Assembly: GCA_023436145.1 (NCBI GenBank)
Contig: JAEZKP010000101.1
Span: forward strand, 62,001 to 126,000
Direction of reading: 5' to 3'
From: Fibrobacterota bacterium
Lineage (GTDB): Bacteria; Fibrobacterota; Chitinivibrionia; Chitinivibrionales; Chitinispirillaceae
DNA length: 64,000 nucleotides
In this document: positions 8,857 to 18,175 of the stretch, one piece after another
Layout of the letters: every line of letters begins with the position of its first letter
Numbering within the stretch: position 1 is the stretch's first letter
Position numbers and translations under genes: made by a program
The notes under the pieces: generated by a model
Seen by the model: the letters and a program-made list of their open reading frames with translations, nothing else
What the model was told of the DNA's origin: nothing
Database searches by the model: none

Positions 8857-10071
8857 ATGAGAATCGGTAAAACACTGCCACCTGCAGCCGCCCCGATTTT
8901 TTTCTCAGATATTCTGAAAGGGTTATGCACACTCAATGACGCAGGTAAATCACTCAATGAGCTTCGACAATCTATTATGGGTTATTTCGGGGTTAAATAC
9001 TGCTTTCTTCTGTCTTCAGGTAAAGCCGCAATATCTGTCTCTCTTAAAGCACTCTCGAAACTGCTACCCGGTCGCCGGCAGGTAATAATTCCTGCCTTTA
9101 ACTGCTACTCGGTTCCTTCTGCCATAGTCAATGCAGGCTTTAGCGTCTACCCCTGCGACATCGATCCGCATACTCTGCAGATTGAACCACAATCCTTAAA
9201 AGAAGCTTTAAGTCACTCAGATAAAATTCTGGCCATCATTCCGGCTCATCTTTTCGGGCTACCAGCTCCCATTCCCTGGATTTACCAAAAAGCCAGTGCT
9301 GCCGGCGTTCCGGTAATTGAAGATGCTGCTCAGGCTATGGGATCTCGCTTCGAAGGTAAACTGCTTGGAGCCGGTGCAGATATCGGAATTTTTAGCCTTT
9401 CCAGAGGCAAAGCACTCTCTACCGGCGAGGGAGGAATAATAATAACTTCACGAGATGACCTCGCAGAAACTATTGAGGAGATTGTAAACTCTCTTCCCCA
9501 GCCTCCAATCTTTCAATCATTAAAAATCATAATCCAAAACATAGCTCTATTCCTGTTTATCCACCCATATCTTTTCTGGTTACCACATTCCTTACCATTT
9601 CTCAAGCTGGGAGAAACCGTATTCAACAGTAACTTTGATGTTTATCAGTTAGGTGAATTTCAAGCCGGAACTGCTTCTGCCTGGATAACCAAACTGAAGC
9701 ATTTCCTTAATGAACGCCATATCCGAAATCGGTTTTATTCAGATAATCTTCATGGAGTTGAGGGTATCGTTCAAATCACCACTCTTTTTCCATCATCCGA
9801 TCTCACTGGAGTCCGTTTCCCTTTGCAAATAATTAGAAAACACCACGCAGAAAAAATTCTTCAGATCTGCTCAGAAAAAGGGCTGGGTGTAAGCAAAACT
9901 TATCCTGATATCATTAACCACATAAGTGAATTGAATATTTCTTCAGAGCTTAAATGTGAAAATGCACAATCGATTCTCAAAAACCTGATAACCCTCCCCT
10001 CCCACCCTCTGGTCAGTTTTAAGGATATGGAAACAATTGTAAAAATCATCAAGTCGGTCGTGAGCAGTTGA
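8857..10071 (+). CDS. DegT/DnrJ/EryC1-type PLP aminotransferase with hydrophobic insert
   Basis: A 404-aa fold-type I PLP enzyme of the sugar aminotransferase family. Visible motifs are LLSSGKAAISVSL, IPAFNCYSVPSAI, VIEDAAQAMGSRF and the lysine segment FSLSRGKALSTGEGG, where the Lys should form the Schiff base. Members usually transaminate nucleotide-linked keto-sugars to amino sugars for surface glycans. Unusually, residues about 215-250 form a hydrophobic stretch (IIIQNIALFLFIHPYLFW) not typical of soluble members, which may be a membrane-associated insertion. The ATG lies one base after the kinase stop and has no clear ribosome site, so coupled translation is likely. Confidence 0.85.
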   Translation: MRIGKTLPPAAAPIFFSDILKGLCTLNDAGKSLNELRQSIMGYFGVKYCFLLSSGKAAISVSLKALSKLLPGRRQVIIPAFNCYSVPSAIVNAGFSVYPCDIDPHTLQIEPQSLKEALSHSDKILAIIPAHLFGLPAPIPWIYQKASAAGVPVIEDAAQAMGSRFEGKLLGAGADIGIFSLSRGKALSTGEGGIIITSRDDLAETIEEIVNSLPQPPIFQSLKIIIQNIALFLFIHPYLFWLPHSLPFLKLGETVFNSNFDVYQLGEFQAGTASAWITKLKHFLNERHIRNRFYSDNLHGVEGIVQITTLFPSSDLTGVRFPLQIIRKHHAEKILQICSEKGLGVSKTYPDIINHISELNISSELKCENAQSILKNLITLPSHPLVSFKDMETIVKIIKSVVSS

Positions 10072-10109
10072 TGGTTTTATCAGGCAAACAGTAATTTTAA
10101 GGGAAATTA

Positions 10110-10604
10110 TCAGGGTTGGAATGTTTTCAAAGAGACTATTATTATAAAGTAAATCCAAAGCGGCAGAGAAACGATTGAAAGCTTGATAAGTAAATAAAGA
10201 AATTCATATCTGGCGGTAAGTGTATCATAGGCTACCAGGCGACGAAGTATAAAATCAAGATTCTCAAAATTAAGAGGCACTTGAATTATGTCATAAACCC
10301 CATTATTCAGATATGGGTATAATCTGATCTGCTGCTCCGGATTGGCTGCAATTAATATTTTAGGTTTACTCAAATTGACGCTGAATAATCTGAACAGGTG
10401 CTTAGGATATCTGGGCAAGAGATCGGCATCAAAGATTATTATACCCTGCTTGTGTTGCTTGAACTTCTGCACACCTTCCTGACGGGTAGCAACATAGTCT
10501 ACAAAATACCCATAGCTGGTCAGTAGAGTTACCAGTTTATTTTTTATCAGCTGATCAGCACATATAATCAAAAGTCTTTTTCTGTTTTTATCAAATTTTC
10601 TCAT
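10110..10604 (-). CDS. Receiver-like domain protein with C-terminal membrane helix
   Basis: The 164-aa product begins KRLLIICADQ, the first strand of a CheY-like receiver, and has a plausible phosphoacceptor Asp in GIIIFDADLL. Two usual receiver residues are replaced: the Thr/Ser after strand 4 (KILIAANPE) and the Lys after strand 5 (IIQVPLNFE). A hydrophobic helix follows near the C-terminus (FLYLLIKLSIVSLPLWIYF). No output domain is present. ATG 10604 overlaps the end of the upstream WecA-like gene by 14 nt; an upstream TTG at 10640 is possible but less likely. The coupling, plus a receiver-like tail on WecA itself, suggests that the two proteins interact at the membrane (inference). Confidence 0.6.
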   Translation of the reverse strand: MRKFDKNRKRLLIICADQLIKNKLVTLLTSYGYFVDYVATRQEGVQKFKQHKQGIIIFDADLLPRYPKHLFRLFSVNLSKPKILIAANPEQQIRLYPYLNNGVYDIIQVPLNFENLDFILRRLVAYDTLTARYEFLYLLIKLSIVSLPLWIYFIIIVSLKTFQP

Positions 10605-12138
10605 GCATTTCTGCCTGCAGGAAAAATTTCCTGGTATCAATAGCCATTCTTTCCATTGCCCATCCCCTGCTCTGATTAATCAGGTTGGCGATTTCTTTCA
10701 GAAGAGATGGTATATAAACCGGTTTTTTTAGCAGCAGAAATGATTTCTGTCTGTTTTTCTGCTCTTCCAAAAAATCCGGTACCGATTCACTGTCAGAACA
10801 TATGACAATCACCGGACAAGCACTCTGAATAAATATTGTACTGGCAATAGATATCAGACTTTCTATAGAAGTGTTTGGTTGCTGTTCAATAATTACTGAA
10901 CAGTACTTTCTGGAATAATAAAGAATTTCCTCTGAAGATTTAAATGAAAAGAAAAACCGGTTCTGTCTGTATTTTTTCAACGAATATTGTAGAACCTCAT
11001 CATAGCAAGCCACTGCCACAGTTTCCTTTTTTAGCCACGGCAAAATATTTATCTTTTTGAGAATGGTGGAGATACCGGTGAAATAGTTCAGTTTGTAGAG
11101 AAACCAAATTATCAGAAAAAGTGTATAGCACAAAAGAAGAACGCTTTCTCTTCTCAATGTAAAGCACACCAGTACAGCACTCATACAGATGCTCAAATGA
11201 AAAATAACCATAATGGTTACGGTTTCTGTATGGGTAAGTCCCCTGTGTACCAACCGGTGATGAGTGTGCTCATTATCTGCAACCGTTATCGCTTTCAAAG
11301 CAGTAATGAGCGTTTCACCTGAAAAAATCTTATGAAAAAAACGGCGCCACATAGCCACTGCTACATCCAATACAGGTAAACCCAACATTAAGGGGGCAAT
11401 TATTACAGGATAGCTTTTCTGCTTTTCTGAGATAAGGTATAAACTTAGGAAACCAGCAATAAGACCTAAAAAAAGTGATCCGGTATCTCCCATGAAAACC
11501 CGGGCGGGAGAAACATTATGAAATAAAAAACCACAGACCAGCCCTGCCAGTATAACACAGAGATAAAAAACCGACTGCTCATCCGAAAAACCGGTTAATA
11601 TGGCTATCGTTGCAAATATTACTACCATAACGGAACCTGCCAGCCCATCGAGTCCATCTATGATATTAATTGCATTGGTCACACCCACCACCCAAAGAAT
11701 TGAGAGTGGTATTCCCATCCAACTTAACGAAAAATCCCATTCCAAGAAATGCACCTGATCCAGAGAAAAGCCAAAAAAGATGGTAATCCCCGAAGCAATA
11801 AAAATTTCCAGAATCAGTTTAGTCCTGTTTTTAATTCCAATTGCAACTATGTCATCTGCTAAACCAACCGGGATTATGGCTACAGTGGCAAACATAAGTG
11901 CATTTTTCAGATGCGGTGGTAAATAAGGAAGGGGAAGCGGAAAATTATCCCAAGACAAAAGGGACAATAAAAAACCAGCTGTTATTGCTATACCTCCAAC
12001 TCTGGGGATAATCCTCTGGTGAACTTTCCGTACTCCAGGCTTATCTTTAAAAAAAGCGATTAATGGTGATTTAAATAATATCCAGATTAAAGCGTAGGAG
12101 AATACAGCTGCAAAACAGAAAACAGTACTGATTTGCAT
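10591..12138 (-). CDS. WecA/MraY-like undecaprenyl-P sugar-1-P transferase fused to a receiver-like domain
   Basis: Residues 1 to about 350 are a multi-helix phosphoglycosyltransferase of the WecA/TagO/MraY family: KVHQRIIPRVGGIAI, the catalytic Asp pair in VGLADDIVAIG, GVTNAINIIDGLDGLAG, FMGDTGSLFLGL and HHRLVHRGLTHTE. It would load the first sugar-1-phosphate onto undecaprenyl phosphate to start polymer synthesis. After the last helices comes an extra domain of about 140 residues (from about 375) with alternating strands and helices like a response-regulator receiver, ending LLLKKPVYIPSLLKEI; the Asp expected after strand 3 is not evident (SVIIEQQPN), so it may be a pseudo-receiver. Normal WecA proteins (about 350 aa) lack this tail. 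Confidence 0.85.
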   Translation of the reverse strand: MQISTVFCFAAVFSYALIWILFKSPLIAFFKDKPGVRKVHQRIIPRVGGIAITAGFLLSLLSWDNFPLPLPYLPPHLKNALMFATVAIIPVGLADDIVAIGIKNRTKLILEIFIASGITIFFGFSLDQVHFLEWDFSLSWMGIPLSILWVVGVTNAINIIDGLDGLAGSVMVVIFATIAILTGFSDEQSVFYLCVILAGLVCGFLFHNVSPARVFMGDTGSLFLGLIAGFLSLYLISEKQKSYPVIIAPLMLGLPVLDVAVAMWRRFFHKIFSGETLITALKAITVADNEHTHHRLVHRGLTHTETVTIMVIFHLSICMSAVLVCFTLRRESVLLLCYTLFLIIWFLYKLNYFTGISTILKKINILPWLKKETVAVACYDEVLQYSLKKYRQNRFFFSFKSSEEILYYSRKYCSVIIEQQPNTSIESLISIASTIFIQSACPVIVICSDSESVPDFLEEQKNRQKSFLLLKKPVYIPSLLKEIANLINQSRGWAMERMAIDTRKFFLQAEMHEKI

Positions 12139-12255
12139 CCTTCACCTCTGTTTTACTTATTTAATAATCAGTTTAACATCGCAAGCAGACTGCATCTCTG
12201 AGATAGAGATAATTGCAAAAAGCATACCTGAAAAAAGGTTTCTTTCTGAGGTTAA

Positions 12256-13626
12256 TTATTTTTCAGAATAGTCAATACGGCAGGAGAGCTCCAGCCTTAT
12301 TCTGCCTGGGGCAATTTTGGAAATCCGCATCTCTGGGTATTCATTCTCCAGTGCTTTGGTGAGTCTGGTAAGTCTTACCACAAAGTTGGGGTTTAGCGGG
12401 TCGTTAACTATCGACATATCCTTTGTAAACTCACGATACTGAAATTCGGTTCTTTCTGTCTTGCAATTGATAGATAATATTTTTTTAAGTATCTTTGCTG
12501 GTACACCTGAGATGAAATGGACTCCGTTAATCGAGATGCTTTCATCCTCAGAGTTGTATTCCACATTAAGACATCGCAGAGCTTTAGAAACCAGAAATTC
12601 ATGTCTTTGCCTGAGGGTCAGCCAAAGTTCCGAACGTTGCTCCTGAAGAGCCGAAATGACTATCGAAAGGAAATTAGGAGGACGTTCAAACTTATGATTG
12701 TATACAAGCTGATAAAGATATAATGGCGCTCCGTACACACAGTCTTTATGAATAACAATTCTGTTTCGCAAAGGGCAGAAATAATTTTCTTCAGCCAGAA
12801 GTACAGTACAGTCGGAAATCCCGGCATCTATCAGCTCAGAACGCTGAAGAAAAAACTTTTCATACAATGTAACCTCCCTGCCACAGTATTTTCCATCCAG
12901 AAACAATTTTCCATCTTTATACTGAACCTGATGATCAGGGACGATATCTGAGATCAATCGGTAATCAGCCAGCATATTGAGTTGGTCAAAAGGAGGCAGA
13001 CTGAAAAATCCTACCACAGACTGAATCTGAGATCCAGTCCAGAGTTCAAAATCGTAAGGAGGGAACCGTTGTGAGTCTTTTGGTTGCTCAAGAAAGCTGT
13101 ACATCATTATGGCAATACCATGATCACCTTCAATTTTGTGGCAAAGAAGCCGGTGACATGTTTCCCGTTGAATTTCATTGGAGAGTGCGAGATTGCTGAA
13201 AACTTTTAAAATAGTTCCATGAAGATCTTTTGAATCGAAAAATTCAGAAAGATATGAATTGCTCAATAAAAGAACCCGTTCGGAGGAAATGATAAGTCCC
13301 TTGGAAAGTGAGGGCAGGGTGTTTTGAATAAAATCGACGGGATTCAGGTTTTGTTTGATTAAAAAGTACTCCAGCTGGTTTAAAATGGAAAAAACAGTGT
13401 AAAAAGGAGGTTCCAGGGTACCACTCCACAACGATTCAAAAAACTCTTGCGAGGAAAAGCTTTCCTGGAAATAATCATTATACACTTCGATCCAGAATGG
13501 GAATACCTGTTCAAATGAGAGATCCTTGAGTGTTCCGCAATAGATGTATTTCAATCTTTCACCAATAGTGGTTATAGTTTCCTGTATTTTTTTCCCCTCA
13601 AGGTTACTGACTGTTATTCCTGACAT
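12256..13626 (-). CDS. Uncharacterised protein, paralogue of the divergent gene at 13876
   Basis: I do not recognise this 456-aa family. It has no signal peptide or membrane helix. It shares order and motifs with the divergently transcribed neighbour: a helical N-terminal half, a central CPLRNRIVIHKDCVYGAP motif with two cysteines (around residues 285-302), and a C-terminal block PAKILKKIL...RTEFQYREFTKD...PNFVVRLTRL. The C-terminal about 90 residues end in a helix and strand hairpin that could be a winged-helix DNA-binding domain (inference). ATG 13626 has AAGGA eight bases upstream. Position inside the exopolysaccharide locus suggests a regulatory or sensory role, but no function can be assigned. 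Confidence 0.75.
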   Translation of the reverse strand: MSGITVSNLEGKKIQETITTIGERLKYIYCGTLKDLSFEQVFPFWIEVYNDYFQESFSSQEFFESLWSGTLEPPFYTVFSILNQLEYFLIKQNLNPVDFIQNTLPSLSKGLIISSERVLLLSNSYLSEFFDSKDLHGTILKVFSNLALSNEIQRETCHRLLCHKIEGDHGIAIMMYSFLEQPKDSQRFPPYDFELWTGSQIQSVVGFFSLPPFDQLNMLADYRLISDIVPDHQVQYKDGKLFLDGKYCGREVTLYEKFFLQRSELIDAGISDCTVLLAEENYFCPLRNRIVIHKDCVYGAPLYLYQLVYNHKFERPPNFLSIVISALQEQRSELWLTLRQRHEFLVSKALRCLNVEYNSEDESISINGVHFISGVPAKILKKILSINCKTERTEFQYREFTKDMSIVNDPLNPNFVVRLTRLTKALENEYPEMRISKIAPGRIRLELSCRIDYSEK

Positions 13627-13875
13627 CTATGATTTCCTTAATAACTTATATGATTAACCAGCTTTGATAAATCGGATTATTGAGAGCTACCGTCAGTATT
13701 AGGAATAATTAATAAAGACATATTTATTGATTGACTATAGTTTTATAGAAGATAAAACGGTGTAGGTTCACTGTCAAATAGTAAGCTGGCATATCTGAAA
13801 TTTTTAATATAATATTACTCTTATGTAATATATTAAAGTATTTTTCTGTTTTTCTGAATTGGTGCATGGATAGAA

Positions 13876-15300
13876 ATGATTTCCCATAATTTCCAAATGT
13901 ATACCAGTTCCCCAGACAACGAGTGTGATAGCCTCGCATCTTGCCCTGACCATATTTTCGGACCTGCTAATGCCGGCATCCGCTATGATATTCTTAAAGT
14001 CTTGTACGCGGGAATGCTTCTAAATTTTACCCCGGAAAAAATAAGATTATTCTGGAAAGAGCACCCGCTTCCTCAGATTAAATCCGCAGAGGAAATAACT
14101 GCCTTTAAAGAACTGCTCCACGGCCGTTCGTGGTATAACACCGAATACGTGCTCTCTGTATTTAGTGATATCGAAGATTTTTTGATTCAAAACGGAAAAA
14201 ATGTGCTTGAGTTTCTGGAAAACTCTTTCTACAGAATTAATCAGGGTCTACTGGTTTCACCCAGAAGCTGGTTAGCCATAAGTAAACCGGTATTTAAAAT
14301 GTTTTTCACTGAGCCGGATATACGGGTGCTTTTATTAAGCCTTATCGACCATTATCTCCAATATATTGCACCGGTTTTCACAAGCAGAATTGTATCACAT
14401 ATTTCAGAACATGACTGGAACACTACTATACTTTCGATAGATTGTAATTTCCCCCTCCCATGCAACTGCTCAACAACTGCCCTGAACAGTAATGTGAATA
14501 AAATTGATATTGGGCTGTGGTTCTCTGCCATAATCAAAAAATTACCGGAATGCTTCGGCCTTCCCCGCTTTGAGCACCAGTTCATGGTTGCAGATTGCAG
14601 AGAAATCTCCAGTGTGGTGGATAATGTTACAATTGATGGGAACTTACTTTACATCAATAACCAACTGGGAGCTGAAAAAACCTCCTTCGGTACTTTTTGC
14701 GCAAACAGAGGAATCGATTCTGCTGTTAACGAAAATACTTTCAGTCCTGTTTGGGTAATGCGTTCTGATTACCTGTGTCCCGTACGAAAAAGAGTTGTCC
14801 TGCACCAGGGGTGTGCATATGGAGCACCTGCTTACTTTTTTGGATTCCATTATTTGAAACTGAACCACAACCCGGACAACTTCATGGATTCTATTATCGA
14901 TGATATAGTAAATTATAATGACTGCCAATGGACAGAAATAAAGGAACTTCATAATAAACTGGTTTTGCAGCTTGCAGGTAATAACAATTTCACTTACAAT
15001 CGCAAAAGTGATACCATGCAGTTAAATGGAGTTGATTTCATAAAAAATGTGCCTGCCAAGATTTTAAGAAAAATTCTTTGTATTTATCTGGAAACCGGAA
15101 GAACTGAATTCTATCACAGTGAATTTACCAAGGACGAATCCATTATTGATAACCCTTACCAACCGAATTTCTCCATCCGGCTGAAAAGGCTAATGACAAC
15201 AATTGAAAACAGTAATACTTCTATTGAACTACAGAAATTAGACAAAGGCAAATTCATTTTCCGCCCCGTATCTAAAATCAGCTATTGCGAAATCAATTAA
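13876..15300 (+). CDS. Uncharacterised protein, paralogue of the divergent gene at 12256
   Basis: A 474-aa cytoplasmic-looking protein of the same unknown family as the gene across the intergenic region. Matching landmarks are DFLIQN with INQGLLVSPRSWL in the N-terminal half, CPVRKRVVLHQGCAYGAP in the centre, and NGVDFIKNVPAKILRKIL...GRTEFYHSEFTKDESI...PNFSIRLKRL at the C-terminus. Conservation is strongest in the Cys-containing motif and the final block, implying that these carry the function. No clear ribosome site precedes ATG 13876; an ATG at 13897 is possible. The 249-nt gap between the two paralogues is AT-rich and must carry both promoters. Confidence 0.75.
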   Translation: MISHNFQMYTSSPDNECDSLASCPDHIFGPANAGIRYDILKVLYAGMLLNFTPEKIRLFWKEHPLPQIKSAEEITAFKELLHGRSWYNTEYVLSVFSDIEDFLIQNGKNVLEFLENSFYRINQGLLVSPRSWLAISKPVFKMFFTEPDIRVLLLSLIDHYLQYIAPVFTSRIVSHISEHDWNTTILSIDCNFPLPCNCSTTALNSNVNKIDIGLWFSAIIKKLPECFGLPRFEHQFMVADCREISSVVDNVTIDGNLLYINNQLGAEKTSFGTFCANRGIDSAVNENTFSPVWVMRSDYLCPVRKRVVLHQGCAYGAPAYFFGFHYLKLNHNPDNFMDSIIDDIVNYNDCQWTEIKELHNKLVLQLAGNNNFTYNRKSDTMQLNGVDFIKNVPAKILRKILCIYLETGRTEFYHSEFTKDESIIDNPYQPNFSIRLKRLMTTIENSNTSIELQKLDKGKFIFRPVSKISYCEIN

Positions 15301-15449
15301 TACCGTTTCTGGTTTTATCCGCCCTGATTTCATCCTTCTTTTCTTGAATTAACTCTGCTGGAGAGCTAATTGCAAGAGCATTTTTTTGACCCGACTATCT
15401 GTGGGATCGTCCTTTATCGAAGAGACTGTTCCGGTTTGTGGTGATAAAA

Positions 15450-16508
15450 ATGATCAGAATTGTACCTTTTAAGCCTGAAGATAGCTCAAGATGGGATTCC
15501 TACGTTAAAAATCATCCCGAAGCCAATCTCTACCACCTCTCATTTTTTAAAACTGTCGTGCAAAACACCTACAGACACTCAGGCTTTTATTTTCTGGCCC
15601 TCGATGAAAATTCTGAAATCAGAGGGATTCTTCCACTGTTTTTTTTTCGCAGTCTGATTTTTGGTAAGGAACTGATCTCGTTGCCTTTCTGTGACTACGG
15701 AGGTATTCTGGCCGACACACCTGAAGTTTCCATCTCGCTTTTTAAAAAAGCTAAAGAGCTGATGAGTAGTCTGGGGTGCAAAGCCCTCGAACTGCGCCAG
15801 ATTTCTAAACAGCCTTTTCCCTTCGATACATCAATTTCACCTGATGGCAATTTATCTGTTATCTCTTCTAAAGTCAGAATGTTTCTGGATCTGCCCGAAT
15901 CACCCGACATTCTTTTCTCCTCCTTTTCCCCAAAATTAAGGAGCCAGATTCGAAAACCACAGAAAGAGGGATGTATCTGCCTGAATGGAGGACTTGAACT
16001 GATTGATGATTTTTATGATGTATTTGTTTATAATATGCGGGACCTGGGTTCACCTGTACACTCGAAACAACTGATAATAAACATGCTGACAGAGTATCCT
16101 CAATCAAGCCGCCTTTTTGTGGTTTATCATTTACATAAACCTATAGCCGGTTCCCTTGTTGCTGGTGTCAATAATATCCTGGTTAACCCCTGGGCATCGT
16201 TCAAACGGTCTCATCAGAAAATTGCACCCAATATGCTTCTATACTGGGAAATGCTCTCTTTTGCCATTAAGAACGGATACCGGACGTTCGATTTTGGCAG
16301 ATCAACTCCTGATGAAGGAACTTACAAATTCAAAGCACAGTGGGGAGCTTCACCTCAGCAATTGCACTGGTATAAATATGCTGCTCAAACCGAGACATCA
16401 GACAATTTTTCTTCCAAAAGGGGATCATTTATCAAAATTTGGAGCCGGCTTCCCCCGGGGATAACCCGTGTCATTGGACCTTTACTAAGAAAACACATTC
16501 ATTTATAA
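15450..16508 (+). CDS. FemAB-like GNAT acyltransferase (exosortase-locus type)
   Basis: A roughly 352-aa FemAB/BioF2-like protein with two GNAT folds: NLYHLSFFKTVVQNTY and SLPFCDYGGILAD in the first, and GRSTPDEGTYKFKAQWGA in the second, a conserved signature of this group. FemAB-like enzymes transfer amino acids or acyl groups to cell-wall or glycan precursors. The sequence looks like the TIGR03019 set that co-occurs with EpsH1/exosortase loci, by eye. Starts are uncertain: GTG 15438, GTG 15441 and ATG 15450 are all in frame without a clear ribosome site. An acyl/AMP ligase follows 33 nt later, so the pair may activate and transfer a substituent. Confidence 0.85.
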   Translation: MIRIVPFKPEDSSRWDSYVKNHPEANLYHLSFFKTVVQNTYRHSGFYFLALDENSEIRGILPLFFFRSLIFGKELISLPFCDYGGILADTPEVSISLFKKAKELMSSLGCKALELRQISKQPFPFDTSISPDGNLSVISSKVRMFLDLPESPDILFSSFSPKLRSQIRKPQKEGCICLNGGLELIDDFYDVFVYNMRDLGSPVHSKQLIINMLTEYPQSSRLFVVYHLHKPIAGSLVAGVNNILVNPWASFKRSHQKIAPNMLLYWEMLSFAIKNGYRTFDFGRSTPDEGTYKFKAQWGASPQQLHWYKYAAQTETSDNFSSKRGSFIKIWSRLPPGITRVIGPLLRKHIHL

Positions 16509-16541
16509 TTCTGCTCAAAAGCCTGATTTGAAGGAGATTAT

Positions 16542-18050
16542 ATGTTAGTGCACCATTTTCTGGAAAACAGTGCAGATAAATATCCTCAAAAAGAAGCTGT
16601 ATGGCACAAGGAGTCCTGGACATCCTATATGGATATTGACCAAAAAGCAAACAGCATTGCCAATTTTCTTATTGCCAATGGAATCCACCGAGGTGACCGT
16701 ATCGCCTTACTTATGGAAAACTCGACAGATTATATTATCTGTTATTTTGGAATACTGAAGTCTGGCGCAGTAGTTGTGGCCATCAATAATGAAGTAACAG
16801 CTGACAATCTTCTCTTCTACCTGAATAATTCAGAATCTGCCGCCTTGATTACCAGCAACCGTTTTTCCCCACTTCTTTCCATCCTCTCCCGTTGTCCTTC
16901 TGTCCGTTTCTTAATAACCGATACTCCAGCAGTTAATTGCTGTTTTTTACTTCAGGACATTCTGAAAACAGGAAATACTGAGCGACCTCAGCTTCCCATT
17001 ATCAGCCTTGATCTTGCATCAATTGTATACACCTCCGGAAGTACAGGTAAGCCAAAAGGAGTAATGTTGAGCCATCAGAATCTGAGTGATAACACCATTT
17101 CCATATCTCAATATCTGAAGCTGACTTCTGAAGACAGAATCATGGTGGTATTACCTCTTTATTACATCTACGGAAACTCTCTTTTGACTACTCACTTTTT
17201 TTGTGGTGGTTCAGTAATCATCGACAACCGTTTCATGTTTCCCAACCTGATTATCGAAACCATGAAAAGGCTTCAGGTTACCGGGTTTGCCGGTGTTCCA
17301 TCCACATATATGATTCTGCTCAACAAGTCCAGCATTAAACAGAGTAAACTGGAATCTTTAAGATACATCACCCAGGCAGGTGGTTCCTTAGCTCCTTCTG
17401 TGCAGTTGCAAGTGGCAGAAACGTTTGCACCTGCAAAACTTTACGTGATGTATGGTACGACCGAAGCCGCACCAAGACTGACCTACCTTGAACCAGAGAT
17501 GCTTCCATTAAAACTGGGTTCCATCGGAAAAGCCATTCCCAATGTGGAAGTGATTATCGCCGATGAACATGGTAGAGCTCTTCCTGTTGGTCAGATTGGA
17601 GAAATTGCAGCACGGGGGAGCAATATAATGGTTGGTTACTGGAAAGATCCGCAAAGTAGTACAGCTGTAATCAGAAACGGCTATTACTTTACAGGTGATT
17701 TGGGAAAAACCGATGAAGACGGCTATATTTATGTAGTAGGTCGTACTAAAGACATGATAAAGGTGGGAGGAAACCGGGTCAGCGCAAAGGAAGTTGAAGA
17801 AGCTTTGTTGAGTCTACCGGAAATCAGTGAAGCTGCAGTAATAGGTGTACCGGATTCTATTCTGGGTGAAGCTATTAAAGCATTTATTGTCTTTAAATCT
17901 GATAGCCCTCTGGAAATTACCGAAATCAAAAAACAACTATCCCCTTTGCTTTCCCCATACAAAATCCCTTCTCTTTACTCTTTTCATATAGAACTTCCTA
18001 AAAATGAATCCGGGAAAATTATGAAGGAAAAATTAAGAAACGAATATTAA
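16542..18050 (+). CDS. AMP-forming acyl-CoA ligase (ANL superfamily)
   Basis: A 502-aa adenylate-forming enzyme with all core motifs: P-loop YTSGSTGKPKGVM (around residue 167), MYGTTEAAPRL, the GYYFTGDLGKTDEDGYIYVVGR segment with the hinge, MIKVGGNRVSAKEVE, and the C-terminal catalytic Lys in NESGKIMKE. It would activate a carboxylic acid as acyl-AMP and transfer it to CoA or a carrier. The locus resembles those carrying the exosortase-A-associated ligase (TIGR03098), but I saw no acyl-carrier protein or decarboxylase next to it. AAGGAG sits just before ATG 16542, and a FemAB-like acyltransferase lies upstream. Confidence 0.9.
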   Translation: MLVHHFLENSADKYPQKEAVWHKESWTSYMDIDQKANSIANFLIANGIHRGDRIALLMENSTDYIICYFGILKSGAVVVAINNEVTADNLLFYLNNSESAALITSNRFSPLLSILSRCPSVRFLITDTPAVNCCFLLQDILKTGNTERPQLPIISLDLASIVYTSGSTGKPKGVMLSHQNLSDNTISISQYLKLTSEDRIMVVLPLYYIYGNSLLTTHFFCGGSVIIDNRFMFPNLIIETMKRLQVTGFAGVPSTYMILLNKSSIKQSKLESLRYITQAGGSLAPSVQLQVAETFAPAKLYVMYGTTEAAPRLTYLEPEMLPLKLGSIGKAIPNVEVIIADEHGRALPVGQIGEIAARGSNIMVGYWKDPQSSTAVIRNGYYFTGDLGKTDEDGYIYVVGRTKDMIKVGGNRVSAKEVEEALLSLPEISEAAVIGVPDSILGEAIKAFIVFKSDSPLEITEIKKQLSPLLSPYKIPSLYSFHIELPKNESGKIMKEKLRNEY

Positions 18051-18175
18051 ATCTACTGTTTCCGGCGGCTTGTTTTTTGCTGTTATTGTCTCAAAGGTTT
18101 ATTTCTGTTCATTTTTTCCGTAGAATTTCTTTTGAGCCGGAGAATAATCCATTTACATACAGAAAAGGAGTACCT

